Assembly (NCBI GenBank): GCA_027618855.1
Contig: JAQCID010000013.1
Location: 1 to 12,110 of the forward strand
Origin: Bacteroidota bacterium
GTDB taxonomy: Bacteria > Bacteroidota > Bacteroidia > Flavobacteriales_D > Sanyastnellaceae
Length of the DNA: 12,110 nt
Reading direction: 5' to 3'
Shown here: positions 1-7,935 of the stretch, in pieces
Position numbering within the stretch: position 1 is the first letter of the stretch
How the letters are laid out: the number at the start of each line of letters is the position of its first letter
Translations under genes and position numbers: made by a program
Notes under the pieces: generated by a model
Told to the model about the DNA's origin: nothing
What the model saw: only the letters and a program-made list of their open reading frames with translations
Databases searched by the model: none

Positions 1-2
1 AA

Positions 3-1280
3 AACACCATCTCCGGTCCGGCCACCTCTGAGGAGGCTATGGATTTAGAGAATCGACATGGAGCACATAACTACCACCCTTTACCAGTGGTGTTAGACAG
101 AGGGGAAGGCGTATATGTTTGGGACATCGAAGGCAAAATGTATTTCGATTTTCTGAGCGCATACAGTGCTGTGAACCAAGGGCATTGCCACCCGAGTATC
201 GTAAGTGCGATGCAAGAACAAACTGGAAAGCTCACCCTCACTTCACGTGCCTTTTACTCCTCAAATCTGGGCAAATACGAACAGTTCATCACTGAGTACT
301 TCGGCTATGACAAAGTTCTCCCCATGAACACAGGTGCAGAAGCCGTTGAAACAGCGATAAAAATTGCGCGCAAGTGGGCGTATGACGTAAAGAAAGTCCC
401 CGCAAATGCAGCGAAAATCATTACATGCACTGAAAATTTCCATGGCCGCACAACCACCATCGTTTCATTCTCTACGGATGACGATGCTACAGGTGGATTT
501 GGACCCTATACTCCAGGGTTTGAAGTCATCCCCTACAACGACTTAGATGCTTTGAGAGAAGCTGTTGCTGATTCGAATGTCGCTGGATTCCTTGTCGAAC
601 CTATTCAAGGAGAAGCAGGTGTAAATGTCCCGCACGACGATTATATTCGTGAGGCTCACGCCATTTGTAAGGAGGCAAATGTTCTCTTGATGGCGGACGA
701 AGTCCAAACAGGAATTGCGCGCACCGGCGCCCTCCTCGCAACGTGTGGAAATTGTACGTGCTCTGGATCGTGTGAACGTCAACCCACATTTGTTAAAGCC
801 GACCTTCTCATCCTTGGAAAGGCCCTCAGCGGAGGTGCTTACCCTGTATCTGCGGTTCTTGCAGATGACGCAGTCATGTCGGTGATTCACCCAGGACAGC
901 ACGGTTCTACGTTTGGTGGCAATCCAGTTGCGGCGGAAGTTGCCATTGCTGCTCTATCTGTCGTTCGCGATGAAGATCTTGCATTGAATGCACGGACACT
1001 TGGACATCAATTCCGCACAGGGATTGAAGAAATAGCTAAGGAATGTGACTTAATTAAACTCGTACGAGGACGTGGTTTACTCAATGCCGTAATCATCAAT
1101 GACTCACCTGAATCATCAACAGCTTGGGACCTATGCGTCTCAATGAAAGACAACGGCCTGCTTGCAAAACCCACTCATGGGAATATCATCCGCTTTGCGC
1201 CTCCGTTAGTCATTACTGAAGCGCAGCTCGAAGAATGCCTTGCAATTATCCGCAAGACGTTTGTGGAGCACGGAAAGTGA
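3..1280 (+). CDS. rocD: Ornithine aminotransferase, 5' end outside the window
   Basis: A PLP-dependent class III aminotransferase that should convert ornithine plus 2-oxoglutarate to glutamate-5-semialdehyde plus glutamate in the cytosol. The frame is open back to base 3, and the residues before the ATG at 39 (ending ATSEEA) look like normal family N-terminus. The ATG at 39 is therefore probably internal and the real start is off the left edge. Numbering from that Met, the family landmarks are GAHNYHPLPV (8-17), NQGHCHP (46-52), NTGAEAVETA (97-106), the PLP-pyridine Asp220 in ADEVQTG, and the Schiff-base Lys261 in GKALSGG. The C-terminal domain is complete to residue 413. Unusual for the family is a short insertion with Cys236, Cys239, Cys241 and Cys245 just before the PLP lysine. 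The stop TGA abuts the stop of the opposing gene. Family assignment is firm; other class III transaminases are unlikely given the close motif match. Confidence 0.93.
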   Translation, partial: NTISGPATSEEAMDLENRHGAHNYHPLPVVLDRGEGVYVWDIEGKMYFDFLSAYSAVNQGHCHPSIVSAMQEQTGKLTLTSRAFYSSNLGKYEQFITEYFGYDKVLPMNTGAEAVETAIKIARKWAYDVKKVPANAAKIITCTENFHGRTTTIVSFSTDDDATGGFGPYTPGFEVIPYNDLDALREAVADSNVAGFLVEPIQGEAGVNVPHDDYIREAHAICKEANVLLMADEVQTGIARTGALLATCGNCTCSGSCERQPTFVKADLLILGKALSGGAYPVSAVLADDAVMSVIHPGQHGSTFGGNPVAAEVAIAALSVVRDEDLALNARTLGHQFRTGIEEIAKECDLIKLVRGRGLLNAVIINDSPESSTAWDLCVSMKDNGLLAKPTHGNIIRFAPPLVITEAQLEECLAIIRKTFVEHGK

Positions 1281-2273
1281 TCAGTCAATAAACCCCTGCT
1301 CGCGCATCCAGTCGTCGTTGTAGATTTTCGCAACGTAACGGGAGCCGTGGTCGTGGAAGAGAACAACGGGAAGGTCGCCCGACTTGAGCTCAGACTTGAG
1401 TTGACGAAGACCTTGAATGGCCGAACCACATGAGTATCCGAGAAACAAACCTTCTTTGAGGGCAAGTTCTCGCGCAGCGAGGGCAGCATCCTTGTCGGTC
1501 ACCTTCTCGAACTTATCAATGAGGTCAAACTTGACGTTTGCAGGCAGGATATCTTCACCGATGCCTTCAGTGAGATAGCTGTAAATTTCGTTTTCATCAA
1601 ACTCACCTGTCTCGAGGTATTTTTTGAAGACCGAACCATAAGAATCGACACCCCAGATCTGAATGTCTGGATTCTGTTCTTTCAGATATTTCGCCACACC
1701 TGAGATGGTCCCTCCTGTTCCGACGCCGACAATGAAATGAGTGATTCGCCCCTCGGTTTGGGACCATATTTCAGGACCAGTAGAAAGATAATGCGCTTTC
1801 CCGTTGCTGAGGTTGTCGTATTGATTGCACCAGAAACTGTTTTCGATTTCTGAATTCAATTTCCTCGCAACACTGTAGTAACTGTCTGGGTGGTCGGGTG
1901 CGACTGCAGTAGGACAAACATGAACCGTAGAGCCCATCGCCCTTAGCATATCCACCTTCTCCTTGCTCTGCTTGCAGTTTGTTGTACAAATAATCTTGTA
2001 GCCTTTCACGATTGCAGCAATAGCGAGCCCCATCCCCGTGTTGCCCGACGTGCACTCGATGATGGTTCCACCGGGCTTTAAGTCGCCCGAAGCCTCCGCG
2101 TCTTCAATCATTTGAAGGGCCATCCTGTCTTTCACACTGTGACCCGGGTTGAAGTATTCAACCTTTGCATACACCTCGCAAGGAAAATCTTCAACGATCT
2201 TATTCAGTTTGATCAGAGGCGTATTCCCAATTGCACCCAGGATGTTGTCGTGTACGTTTTTTCCTTTATTCAT
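1281..2273 (-). CDS. Cystathionine beta-synthase-like / cysteine synthase family PLP enzyme
   Basis: A fold-type II PLP enzyme of 330 residues that carries out beta-replacement, most likely joining serine and homocysteine to cystathionine, or making cysteine from (O-acetyl)serine. The PLP lysine is Lys48 in HSVKDR, the substrate loop TSGNTG is at 75-80, and the phosphate-binding GVGTGGTISG is at 183-192. The segment EGIGEDILP (236-244) resembles cystathionine beta-synthases more than CysK. There is no N-terminal heme region and no C-terminal regulatory CBS-domain pair, so it is a catalytic core only. An upstream in-frame start at 2345 would overlap the divergent gene and adds sequence unlike the family. 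I chose the ATG at 2273 because the family N-terminus (ILGAIGNTPL) follows at once and a perfect -7 element lies 4 bases upstream. The reaction, CBS or cysteine synthase, cannot be settled from sequence. Confidence 0.9.
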   Translation of the reverse strand: MNKGKNVHDNILGAIGNTPLIKLNKIVEDFPCEVYAKVEYFNPGHSVKDRMALQMIEDAEASGDLKPGGTIIECTSGNTGMGLAIAAIVKGYKIICTTNCKQSKEKVDMLRAMGSTVHVCPTAVAPDHPDSYYSVARKLNSEIENSFWCNQYDNLSNGKAHYLSTGPEIWSQTEGRITHFIVGVGTGGTISGVAKYLKEQNPDIQIWGVDSYGSVFKKYLETGEFDENEIYSYLTEGIGEDILPANVKFDLIDKFEKVTDKDAALAARELALKEGLFLGYSCGSAIQGLRQLKSELKSGDLPVVLFHDHGSRYVAKIYNDDWMREQGFID

Positions 2274-2277
2274 TCTG

Positions 2278-2285
2278 CAAAAGTA
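2278..2285 (-). promoter_or_regulatory. Bacteroidota-type -7 promoter element
   Basis: The minus strand reads TACTTTTG, an exact match to the Bacteroidota -7 consensus TAnnTTTG. It ends 4 bases before the ATG at 2273 of the CBS-like gene, so the transcript would start at or within a base or two of the start codon. I see no convincing -33 element. Confidence 0.55.
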
Positions 2286-2321
2286 AGTCCTCATGGGGGC
2301 ATTTATGCGCATCTCTAATAC

Positions 2322-2329
2322 TACCTTTA
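2322..2329 (+). promoter_or_regulatory. Probable -7 promoter element (TACCTTTA)
   Basis: TACCTTTA matches TAnnTTTG at all but the last base and ends 6 bases before the ATG at 2336 of the LolC-like gene. It faces away from the -7 element of the divergent gene, 36 bases off, within a 62-base intergenic region. Confidence 0.4.
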
Positions 2330-2335
2330 TTCCCG

Positions 2336-3808
2336 ATGAGCACAACAGGTAAAATCACAAGGCGAATTGCAAATAGAATGAGCAGTGCGAATAGCTCTGC
2401 ATCCTCTTGGGCCAAACCCGTTGTTCGAATCGCTACTGCAGGAATTGCTTTGGGGCTGGGTCTGATCATCATTTCTACAGCAATCGTTCAAGGATTTCAG
2501 AGTGAGATTCGAGATCTCGTCATCGGATTTGGGTCTCATATACAAATCGTCCACATCGATCCTGACCATGACGGAATCGTACTAAATACCGATTTGCTCC
2601 GCGAAATAAATGAACTGCAAAGTGTGAAATCGATCGCCCCATTGTATTTAAACGCAGGTTTACTCGAAACGAATAAATCGTTGAAAGGGGTGTCCGTAAA
2701 AGGGATTGACCTAGAGGATCCACACGGCTTTAACAGCAATTCTGACATGATTTCGGAGGCTCTTATTTACGGCAAACTGCCCACTGAGAAATCCGACGTC
2801 CTTATATCGTCTCCCCTCGCGAAGACCTTGGAACTTGACACAAATGACCGCATCAGTCTTTATTTGGTCATCAAAAATGAAGATGTTAAACCCCGGGTAG
2901 TTCGGGTTTGCGGCATCTATGAAACTGGACTTCTGGAGTACGATGAACGGTTCATATTCGTTCAAAGCACCCTTCTTCAAGAAGTGTCAAATCGCGGAGT
3001 TCAAGCTGTGATATATCTAACCGAAACATCAGACGGACTGGATATTCGAGGTGCTTCGTTTGGAAAAACCCATGAAGGTGAAGATCCAACGGGAAGATGG
3101 GAGCCTGAAATAGAACTCCAAAACCCTGATACCTCAATAGATTACGCATGGATTGTGGAAGGGGATGAAATCCAAGACACTGCCCACTTATACCATTCAG
3201 ATGGCACATGGAATGCGCAAGCTGGAGATGGATCGTGGACACTGTTTGCAGATGGATATGAAGTTTACATCGACAACTTTGCAGATCTGGAAACCATCAA
3301 TGAAGAAATTCTGTACACCATACCGCACACATTCACCACAAATAAAATAACAGAACAAAGCAGAGAGATTTTCAGCTGGCTAGGGATGCTTGATTTAAAT
3401 GTGGTTGTGATCATCGGTCTGATGGTGCTCATCAGCATTATCAACATGGTCAGTGCGCTTCTTATCGTTATTCTAGAAAGGAGATCTCAAGTAGGACTCC
3501 TAAAGGCCTTGGGAATGAGAGACTCGAGTGTTATCAGACTGTTTGTGCAGTATGCAACGAAAATCATCGGGGGTGGGTTTCTGATTGGAAACATCATCGG
3601 AATCACGGTCTGCCTCATCCAAAAGCAAACAGGATTAATCAGCCTAGATCCAAATGCCTATTACGTCTCGGAAATCCCCATACTCTTTGACTTCTCTAGA
3701 TTGTTGTTCATCGAAGGAGTCGCATTTTCTGCGTGCGTCGTCTCTATGATCTTACCGGCATGGTACAGCACAAGAATACAACCCTCAACAGCGTTAAGAA
3801 TTAAGTGA
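2336..3808 (+). CDS. LolC/LolE-like FtsX-family ABC transporter permease
   Basis: A 490-residue inner-membrane permease of the LolC/E/FtsX type, whose members work with an ATPase (LolD) to extract lipoproteins from the inner membrane or to act as mechanotransmission complexes. A cytoplasmic N-terminus precedes TM1 (about 29-53). A periplasmic domain follows (about 55-345), then three TM segments (about 353-381, 406-428 and 455-475). The coupling-helix motif ERRSQVGLLKALGM is at 381-394, the lipoprotein-translocase-like LISLDPNAYYV at 434-444, and the closing PSTALRIK at the C-terminus. The usual length is about 400; the excess is a hydrophilic, Asp/Gly/Trp-rich stretch at about 236-306. I chose the ATG at 2336 because the upstream extension of the frame overlaps the divergent gene and is unlike the family. 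No ATPase gene is adjacent. The stop overlaps the start of the next gene. The substrate is unknown. Confidence 0.88.
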   Translation: MSTTGKITRRIANRMSSANSSASSWAKPVVRIATAGIALGLGLIIISTAIVQGFQSEIRDLVIGFGSHIQIVHIDPDHDGIVLNTDLLREINELQSVKSIAPLYLNAGLLETNKSLKGVSVKGIDLEDPHGFNSNSDMISEALIYGKLPTEKSDVLISSPLAKTLELDTNDRISLYLVIKNEDVKPRVVRVCGIYETGLLEYDERFIFVQSTLLQEVSNRGVQAVIYLTETSDGLDIRGASFGKTHEGEDPTGRWEPEIELQNPDTSIDYAWIVEGDEIQDTAHLYHSDGTWNAQAGDGSWTLFADGYEVYIDNFADLETINEEILYTIPHTFTTNKITEQSREIFSWLGMLDLNVVVIIGLMVLISIINMVSALLIVILERRSQVGLLKALGMRDSSVIRLFVQYATKIIGGGFLIGNIIGITVCLIQKQTGLISLDPNAYYVSEIPILFDFSRLLFIEGVAFSACVVSMILPAWYSTRIQPSTALRIK

Positions 3809-5088
3809 TGATTTCAATGAATTGTTTTTCCAATCTGAATGTGTACCTCGCATGCATTCTGTCGCTTTCTTTGTTCTCAAATTGTTCTGGCCAAACCACG
3901 CGCACCACTGCGCCGCACAGAATTTCATTGGGGAATGAGCAGATTGATGAAATCGTTGAAATCGCAACTGACAAGCGTGTCGCAATCGTTGGAAATCATA
4001 CCTCAGTCCTTTTTTCTGACACCCCGAACCCAAACATACATTTGGTCGATACATTGTTATTGAGAGAGGTCGATATCGTCAAGGTTTTTGCACCCGAACA
4101 TGGATTCCGGGGAGACCATGCGAATGGCGACCACATCTACGACGACATTGATCCAAAAACGAATCTCCCCATTCTCTCTTTGCACGGAAAATCTCGCAAA
4201 CCATCCAAAGAATCACTGTCAGAAGTTGACTTAATCATCTTCGACATTCAAGATGTGGGCGCTCGTTTTTACACATACTTGAGCACTTTGCTGCTCGTCA
4301 TGGAAGCCGCAGCAGAAAGCGATGTTGAGGTTTTGGTCCTTGACAGGCCAAACCCACATGGACATCATGTCGACGGACCCATGCTCGACCCAGCCTTCAA
4401 GTCATTTGTAGGGTGGGCACCCGTTCCGGTCATTCACGGAATGACTTTCGGAGAGCTCGCAAAAATGGCTGTAGGCGAAGGATGGCTTGAAGGTGACCTA
4501 ACACTTAGACTCACCGTCCTCAAGTGCGAGGGATATGCACACTCCGATCGGTACATGTTGTCCATTGCGCCCTCACCGAATCTACCCACTCACATCTCTG
4601 TTGAGCTCTACCCCTCACTTTGTTTTCTTGAGCCCACAAATGTCAGTATTGGGCGAGGAACCCCCACCCCTTTTGAAATCGCAGGTATCCCCAGAGGAAT
4701 GACACCAAATATCCCTGTCGGAAAAGACGCGTTGAGTTTCACGCCTGTTTCTACTCCTGGCGTGTCTCCATACCCCAAACACGAAGACGTTGTTTGTGTC
4801 GGAGAAAACTTTCAATCAAGAGGTGAGAAATGGTGGATGGAGGGTCCAAGTTGGGACCTCAGTATTCTAGAAACGTATGCAGATTCATTTCGCAATGATG
4901 AAAATATAATCTCTGGCTTCTTCACTTCAAAGAGCGTCTTCGACAAATTGGCTGGAACAGATCAACTTCGTTTGTGCTTAGAAAAAGGAGAAGGGCTGGA
5001 GGCGTTAAAAGCGGTTTGGCACAAAGATTTGATTGAATTCAGAAAGAGCAGACAACCCTATTTACTGTATCCCATTCAGAGAAACTAA
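3808..5088 (+). CDS. namZ: NamZ-type exo-beta-N-acetylmuramidase (DUF1343), predicted lipoprotein
   Basis: A DUF1343 protein of 426 residues. Characterised members (NamZ, family GH171) remove N-acetylmuramic acid from the non-reducing end of peptidoglycan fragments for cell-wall recycling. Family landmarks are VGNHTSV (61-67), FAPEHGFRGDH (94-104) with the conserved acidic and His residues, DIQDVGARFYTY (146-157), LDRPNPHG (178-185), IHGMTFGELA (209-218) and SIGRGTPTPFE (280-290). The N-terminus is hydrophobic (about 9-25) with a lipobox-like LFSNC, making Cys26 the likely lipidated residue. Asn at -1 is not the classical lipobox, so attachment is probable rather than certain. The start ATG at 3808 shares its A with the upstream TGA, a translational-coupling arrangement; a GTG at 3805 and an ATG at 3817 are alternatives. 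Coupling to the LolC-like gene suggests a common envelope role, which is inference. Confidence 0.9.
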   Translation: MISMNCFSNLNVYLACILSLSLFSNCSGQTTRTTAPHRISLGNEQIDEIVEIATDKRVAIVGNHTSVLFSDTPNPNIHLVDTLLLREVDIVKVFAPEHGFRGDHANGDHIYDDIDPKTNLPILSLHGKSRKPSKESLSEVDLIIFDIQDVGARFYTYLSTLLLVMEAAAESDVEVLVLDRPNPHGHHVDGPMLDPAFKSFVGWAPVPVIHGMTFGELAKMAVGEGWLEGDLTLRLTVLKCEGYAHSDRYMLSIAPSPNLPTHISVELYPSLCFLEPTNVSIGRGTPTPFEIAGIPRGMTPNIPVGKDALSFTPVSTPGVSPYPKHEDVVCVGENFQSRGEKWWMEGPSWDLSILETYADSFRNDENIISGFFTSKSVFDKLAGTDQLRLCLEKGEGLEALKAVWHKDLIEFRKSRQPYLLYPIQRN

Positions 5089-5114
5089 AAATAAATTCGT
5101 CCGTTTGTAAACCC

Positions 5115-5122
5115 TATCTTCG
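5115..5122 (+). promoter_or_regulatory. Probable -7 promoter element (TATCTTCG)
   Basis: TATCTTCG is one base off TAnnTTTG and ends 5 bases before the ATG at 5128, in the 39-base gap after the namZ-like gene. The small lipoprotein may therefore have its own, nearly leaderless transcript as well as readthrough from upstream. Confidence 0.4.
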
Positions 5123-5127
5123 CAACA

Positions 5128-5625
5128 ATGAAAGCAACCTCATATACCCTCATCGCCTTTTTTGCATCCACGATTTTAATCACCGGATGTACGAAACATG
5201 AACCATTTGTAAATACTGAGTTCAACTGCGAATGTGGTGACCTCTCACTCGGCAACAGAGAATTGTCTGTACGTTTGGCAGAAGGGTTTGTCCCAAGTGA
5301 CGACGCGCCTAACCTTTACCGTTATCACATCGTCGCCGATTTAAGAACAGAAAACGAAGTGGCCAATCACAATCCAAATCACGATCTTGTCTTGACGGTG
5401 GATCTCACGACTGATGGTGCATCAACGACCGCAAACGCTGTTGACGTATTGGTTGCGAATGAGATTGAAGTTCCCGGCTTAGATGTAAACTGGGACATCT
5501 CGAGTGGCATTGTCAACGTTTTAATCACGGACAACTCACACGTACTCACATTTACAAACGTTCAAGCGGGATCAAGCGGGAATGGCGGAACCATTGACGC
5601 CGAATTCACAATCATTCCGCAGTAG
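5128..5625 (+). CDS. Small predicted lipoprotein of unknown function
   Basis: I do not recognise this 165-residue protein. It has a clear type II signal peptide: Lys2, a hydrophobic core (about 6-18) and the lipobox LITGC with Cys21 as the lipidation site. A Thr-Lys-His follows, with no acidic retention-like residue next to the Cys. The mature part is short, with alternating hydrophobic/polar strands (for example DLVLTVDLTT, 86-95, and GIVNVLITD, 127-135), which suggests a small beta-sandwich. A Cys-Glu-Cys pair (34, 36) sits just after the N-terminus and could form a disulfide or bind metal. It is rich in Asn, Asp and Thr, as many secreted Bacteroidota proteins are. Its position downstream of two envelope genes fits an envelope role but gives no function. 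It ends 2 bases from the opposing aconitase stop. Confidence 0.8.
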   Translation: MKATSYTLIAFFASTILITGCTKHEPFVNTEFNCECGDLSLGNRELSVRLAEGFVPSDDAPNLYRYHIVADLRTENEVANHNPNHDLVLTVDLTTDGASTTANAVDVLVANEIEVPGLDVNWDISSGIVNVLITDNSHVLTFTNVQAGSSGNGGTIDAEFTIIPQ

Positions 5626-5627
5626 AA

Positions 5628-7883
5628 TTACTTTGCGTTTTCTTCTTTGATCATGTTCAGCGCAGATCCTGCACGGTACCAACTTATCTGTTGCTCGTTA
5701 TAGGTGTGCTTCGTCATCACAACATCCACAGAACCATCTGCGTGAACCACCTCTATTGTCAAGGGTTTACCTGGAGCGAACGCTTCTAAATCTACGAAGT
5801 TGAACGTGTCATCTTCTTGAATGAGATTGTAATCGTTTTCGTTCATAAACGTCAATCCCAACATTCCCTGTTTCTTAAGGTTTGTTTCGTGGATACGTGC
5901 AAATGAATTCACAATGACTGCGTGAACACCAAGATGACGAGGCTGCATCGCTGCGTGCTCACGAGAGCTCCCTTCGCCATAATTCGAATCACCAATCACT
6001 ACAGACGCAACGCCAGCAGCTTTATAGGCTCTCGCTACAGCAGGCACTTCACCAAAAGTTCCATCAAGTTGGTTTTTAACTTTATTCGTTGCCCCACCGA
6101 ACGAATTTAATGCGCCCGTTAACGTATTGTTAGAGATGTTGTCCAAATGTCCTCTGAAACGAAGCCAAGGACCCGCCATAGAAATATGATCTGTAGTACA
6201 CTTTCCTTCAGCTTTAATCAGGAGTTTGGCACCCAGTAAATTCCCACCATCCCAGGCAGAAAACGGTGTCAACAACTGAAGCCTCTCAGATTCCTCAGCC
6301 ACATTTACAACGATACCCGACCCATCTTCTGCAGGCTCTAAATACCCCGCATCCTCCACATCAAATCCTTTAGATGGGAGCTCTTCTCCTACTGGCTCTT
6401 CAAGCATCACCCGCTTGCCACTCTTTGTGTAAAGTGGATCAGTCAGAGGATTAAAGGTCAAATCGCCCGCGATTGCAATCGCTGTCACGAGCTCTGGAGA
6501 GCCCACAAATGCGTGAGTATTGGGGTTGCCATCCGCTCGTTTTGAGAAATTCCTATTGAAGGAATGAACGATCGAGTTCTTTTCTTTCTTGTCAGCTCCT
6601 GCACGATCCCATTGCCCGATACAAGGTCCACATGCATTCGCAAATACATTTGCACCTAATTCTATAAATGTTCCAATGAAACCATCTCGTTCAATGGTGT
6701 AACGAACGAGTTCTGACCCTGGAGTAATTGTGAGCTGACCTTTCGATTCTATCCCCAAATCATTTGCTTGACGCGCGATAGAGGCCGCACGGCTAATGTC
6801 CTCATAACTTGAATTTGTACACGAACCGATGAGTGCGTATTCAATTGAAGTCGGCCAACCATTCTTCGCGGCAGCTTCTTTCATCTTGCTCACTGGCGTA
6901 GCTAAGTCAGGAGTAAATGGCCCGTTTAGGTGAGGCTCCATAGAACCAAGGTCCAACTCTATAACCTGATCGAAATATTTCTTTGGATCGGCGTAAACTT
7001 CTGGATCACCTGTCAAATGTGACGCGATTCCATCAGCAGCAGAAGCTACATCCTCTCGACCCGTAGCGCGTAAATAACGCCCCATGCTGTCATCATAACC
7101 AAACAGAGAAGTGGTCGCTCCTATTTCAGCTCCCATGTTGCATATTGTTCCTTTACCTGTGCATGAAAGCCCGATCGCTCCATCTCCAAAATATTCAACA
7201 ATCGCACCTGTACCTCCTTTTGTCGTTAAAATTCCCGCAACTTTCAGGATCACGTCTTTTGCACTCAACCATCCACTTAGCTTGCCTGTTAGCTTCACCC
7301 CTATTAATTTAGGGAACTTAAGTTCCCATGGCAATCCTGCCATGACATCAACCGCATCCGCTCCACCCACTCCGATAGCCACCATCCCAAGTCCTGTATG
7401 AGAATCTGTTCCTATCATCATTCCTCCAGGAAAAGCATAGTTTTCAAGGACAACTTGATGAATGATCCCCGCGCCAGGTTTCCAGAAACCGATGCCATAT
7501 TTGTCTGAAACAGACTCTAAAAAATTATATACTTCGTTGTTTTGGTTAATCGCATTTTGCAAATCCGTTGTCGCTTCAATTTTCGCTTGGATCAAATGAT
7601 CACAATGAACTGTAGAAGGGACACCCACTTTCATTTTGCCCGCTTGCATAAACTGAAGCAAGGCCATCTGTGCCGTTGCATCTTGCATCGCAACCCGGTC
7701 AGGCGCAAAATCGACATAATCAATACCTCGTTGATACACTTGTGTTGGACTGCCGTCCCACAAATGAGCATTCAGAATTTTCTCCGCCAAAGTCAATGGT
7801 CTTTCCATCAATTTTCTCGCCGCTTTTATACGCTCCGGGAATCCAGCGTACACTTTCTTAATCATTTCTATATCAAAAGTCAT
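5628..7883 (-). CDS. acnA: Aconitate hydratase, mitochondrial-type
   Basis: A complete 751-residue aconitase interconverting citrate and isocitrate through cis-aconitate in the TCA cycle. The length and the motifs match the mitochondrial-type aconitases known from Bacteroidota rather than the longer AcnA/IRP or the AcnB types. The three [4Fe-4S] ligands are visible: Cys355 in [11 protein letters not shown], and Cys418 and Cys421 in [10 protein letters not shown]. Other active-site segments are [12 protein letters not shown] (67-78), the His/Asp region [10 protein letters not shown] (90-99), [10 protein letters not shown] (158-167) and the swivel-domain serine loop [12 protein letters not shown] (634-645). 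The start at 7883 is preceded by an A-rich stretch with no Shine-Dalgarno sequence and by a -7 element that gives a leader of about 20 bases. It is divergent from the MacB-like gene and convergent with the small lipoprotein gene. No citrate synthase or isocitrate dehydrogenase gene is nearby. Identification is secure. Confidence 0.97.
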   Translation of the reverse strand: MTFDIEMIKKVYAGFPERIKAARKLMERPLTLAEKILNAHLWDGSPTQVYQRGIDYVDFAPDRVAMQDATAQMALLQFMQAGKMKVGVPSTVHCDHLIQAKIEATTDLQNAINQNNEVYNFLESVSDKYGIGFWKPGAGIIHQVVLENYAFPGGMMIGTDSHTGLGMVAIGVGGADAVDVMAGLPWELKFPKLIGVKLTGKLSGWLSAKDVILKVAGILTTKGGTGAIVEYFGDGAIGLSCTGKGTICNMGAEIGATTSLFGYDDSMGRYLRATGREDVASAADGIASHLTGDPEVYADPKKYFDQVIELDLGSMEPHLNGPFTPDLATPVSKMKEAAAKNGWPTSIEYALIGSCTNSSYEDISRAASIARQANDLGIESKGQLTITPGSELVRYTIERDGFIGTFIELGANVFANACGPCIGQWDRAGADKKEKNSIVHSFNRNFSKRADGNPNTHAFVGSPELVTAIAIAGDLTFNPLTDPLYTKSGKRVMLEEPVGEELPSKGFDVEDAGYLEPAEDGSGIVVNVAEESERLQLLTPFSAWDGGNLLGAKLLIKAEGKCTTDHISMAGPWLRFRGHLDNISNNTLTGALNSFGGATNKVKNQLDGTFGEVPAVARAYKAAGVASVVIGDSNYGEGSSREHAAMQPRHLGVHAVIVNSFARIHETNLKKQGMLGLTFMNENDYNLIQEDDTFNFVDLEAFAPGKPLTIEVVHADGSVDVVMTKHTYNEQQISWYRAGSALNMIKEENAK

Positions 7884-7909
7884 GTTACTTTGATTTTTGT
7901 TTCATGGGC

Positions 7910-7917
7910 CAAAGATA
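7910..7917 (-). promoter_or_regulatory. -7 promoter element of the aconitase gene
   Basis: The minus strand reads TATCTTTG, a perfect TAnnTTTG, ending 26 bases before the aconitase ATG at 7883. Transcription would start near 7905, leaving an A-rich leader of about 20 bases. It lies only 6 bases from the opposing -7 element at 7924-7931. Confidence 0.6.
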
Positions 7918-7923
7918 GGGTAG

Positions 7924-7931
7924 TACCTTCG
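7924..7931 (+). promoter_or_regulatory. Probable -7 element of the MacB-like permease gene (TACCTTCG)
   Basis: TACCTTCG is one base off TAnnTTTG and ends 4 bases before the ATG at 7936, again predicting a leaderless transcript. It faces away from the aconitase promoter, so the two polymerase footprints must overlap. Confidence 0.45.
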
Positions 7932-7935
7932 GGGC

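Noticed and set aside
543..902. 119-codon minus-strand frame inside the ornithine aminotransferase
   Set aside because: Antisense shadow of a clearly conserved enzyme, no family resemblance and no promoter-like box.
2231..2335. Upstream extension of the LolC-like gene to an ATG at 2231
   Set aside because: It would overlap the opposing CBS-like gene, and its residues (for example HPGCCRVRFF) are unlike any permease N-terminus; ATG 2336 fits the -7 box and the family.
2274..2345. Upstream extension of the CBS-like gene to 2345
   Set aside because: The extra 24 residues do not resemble the family and would span the promoter element; ATG 2273 is the natural start.
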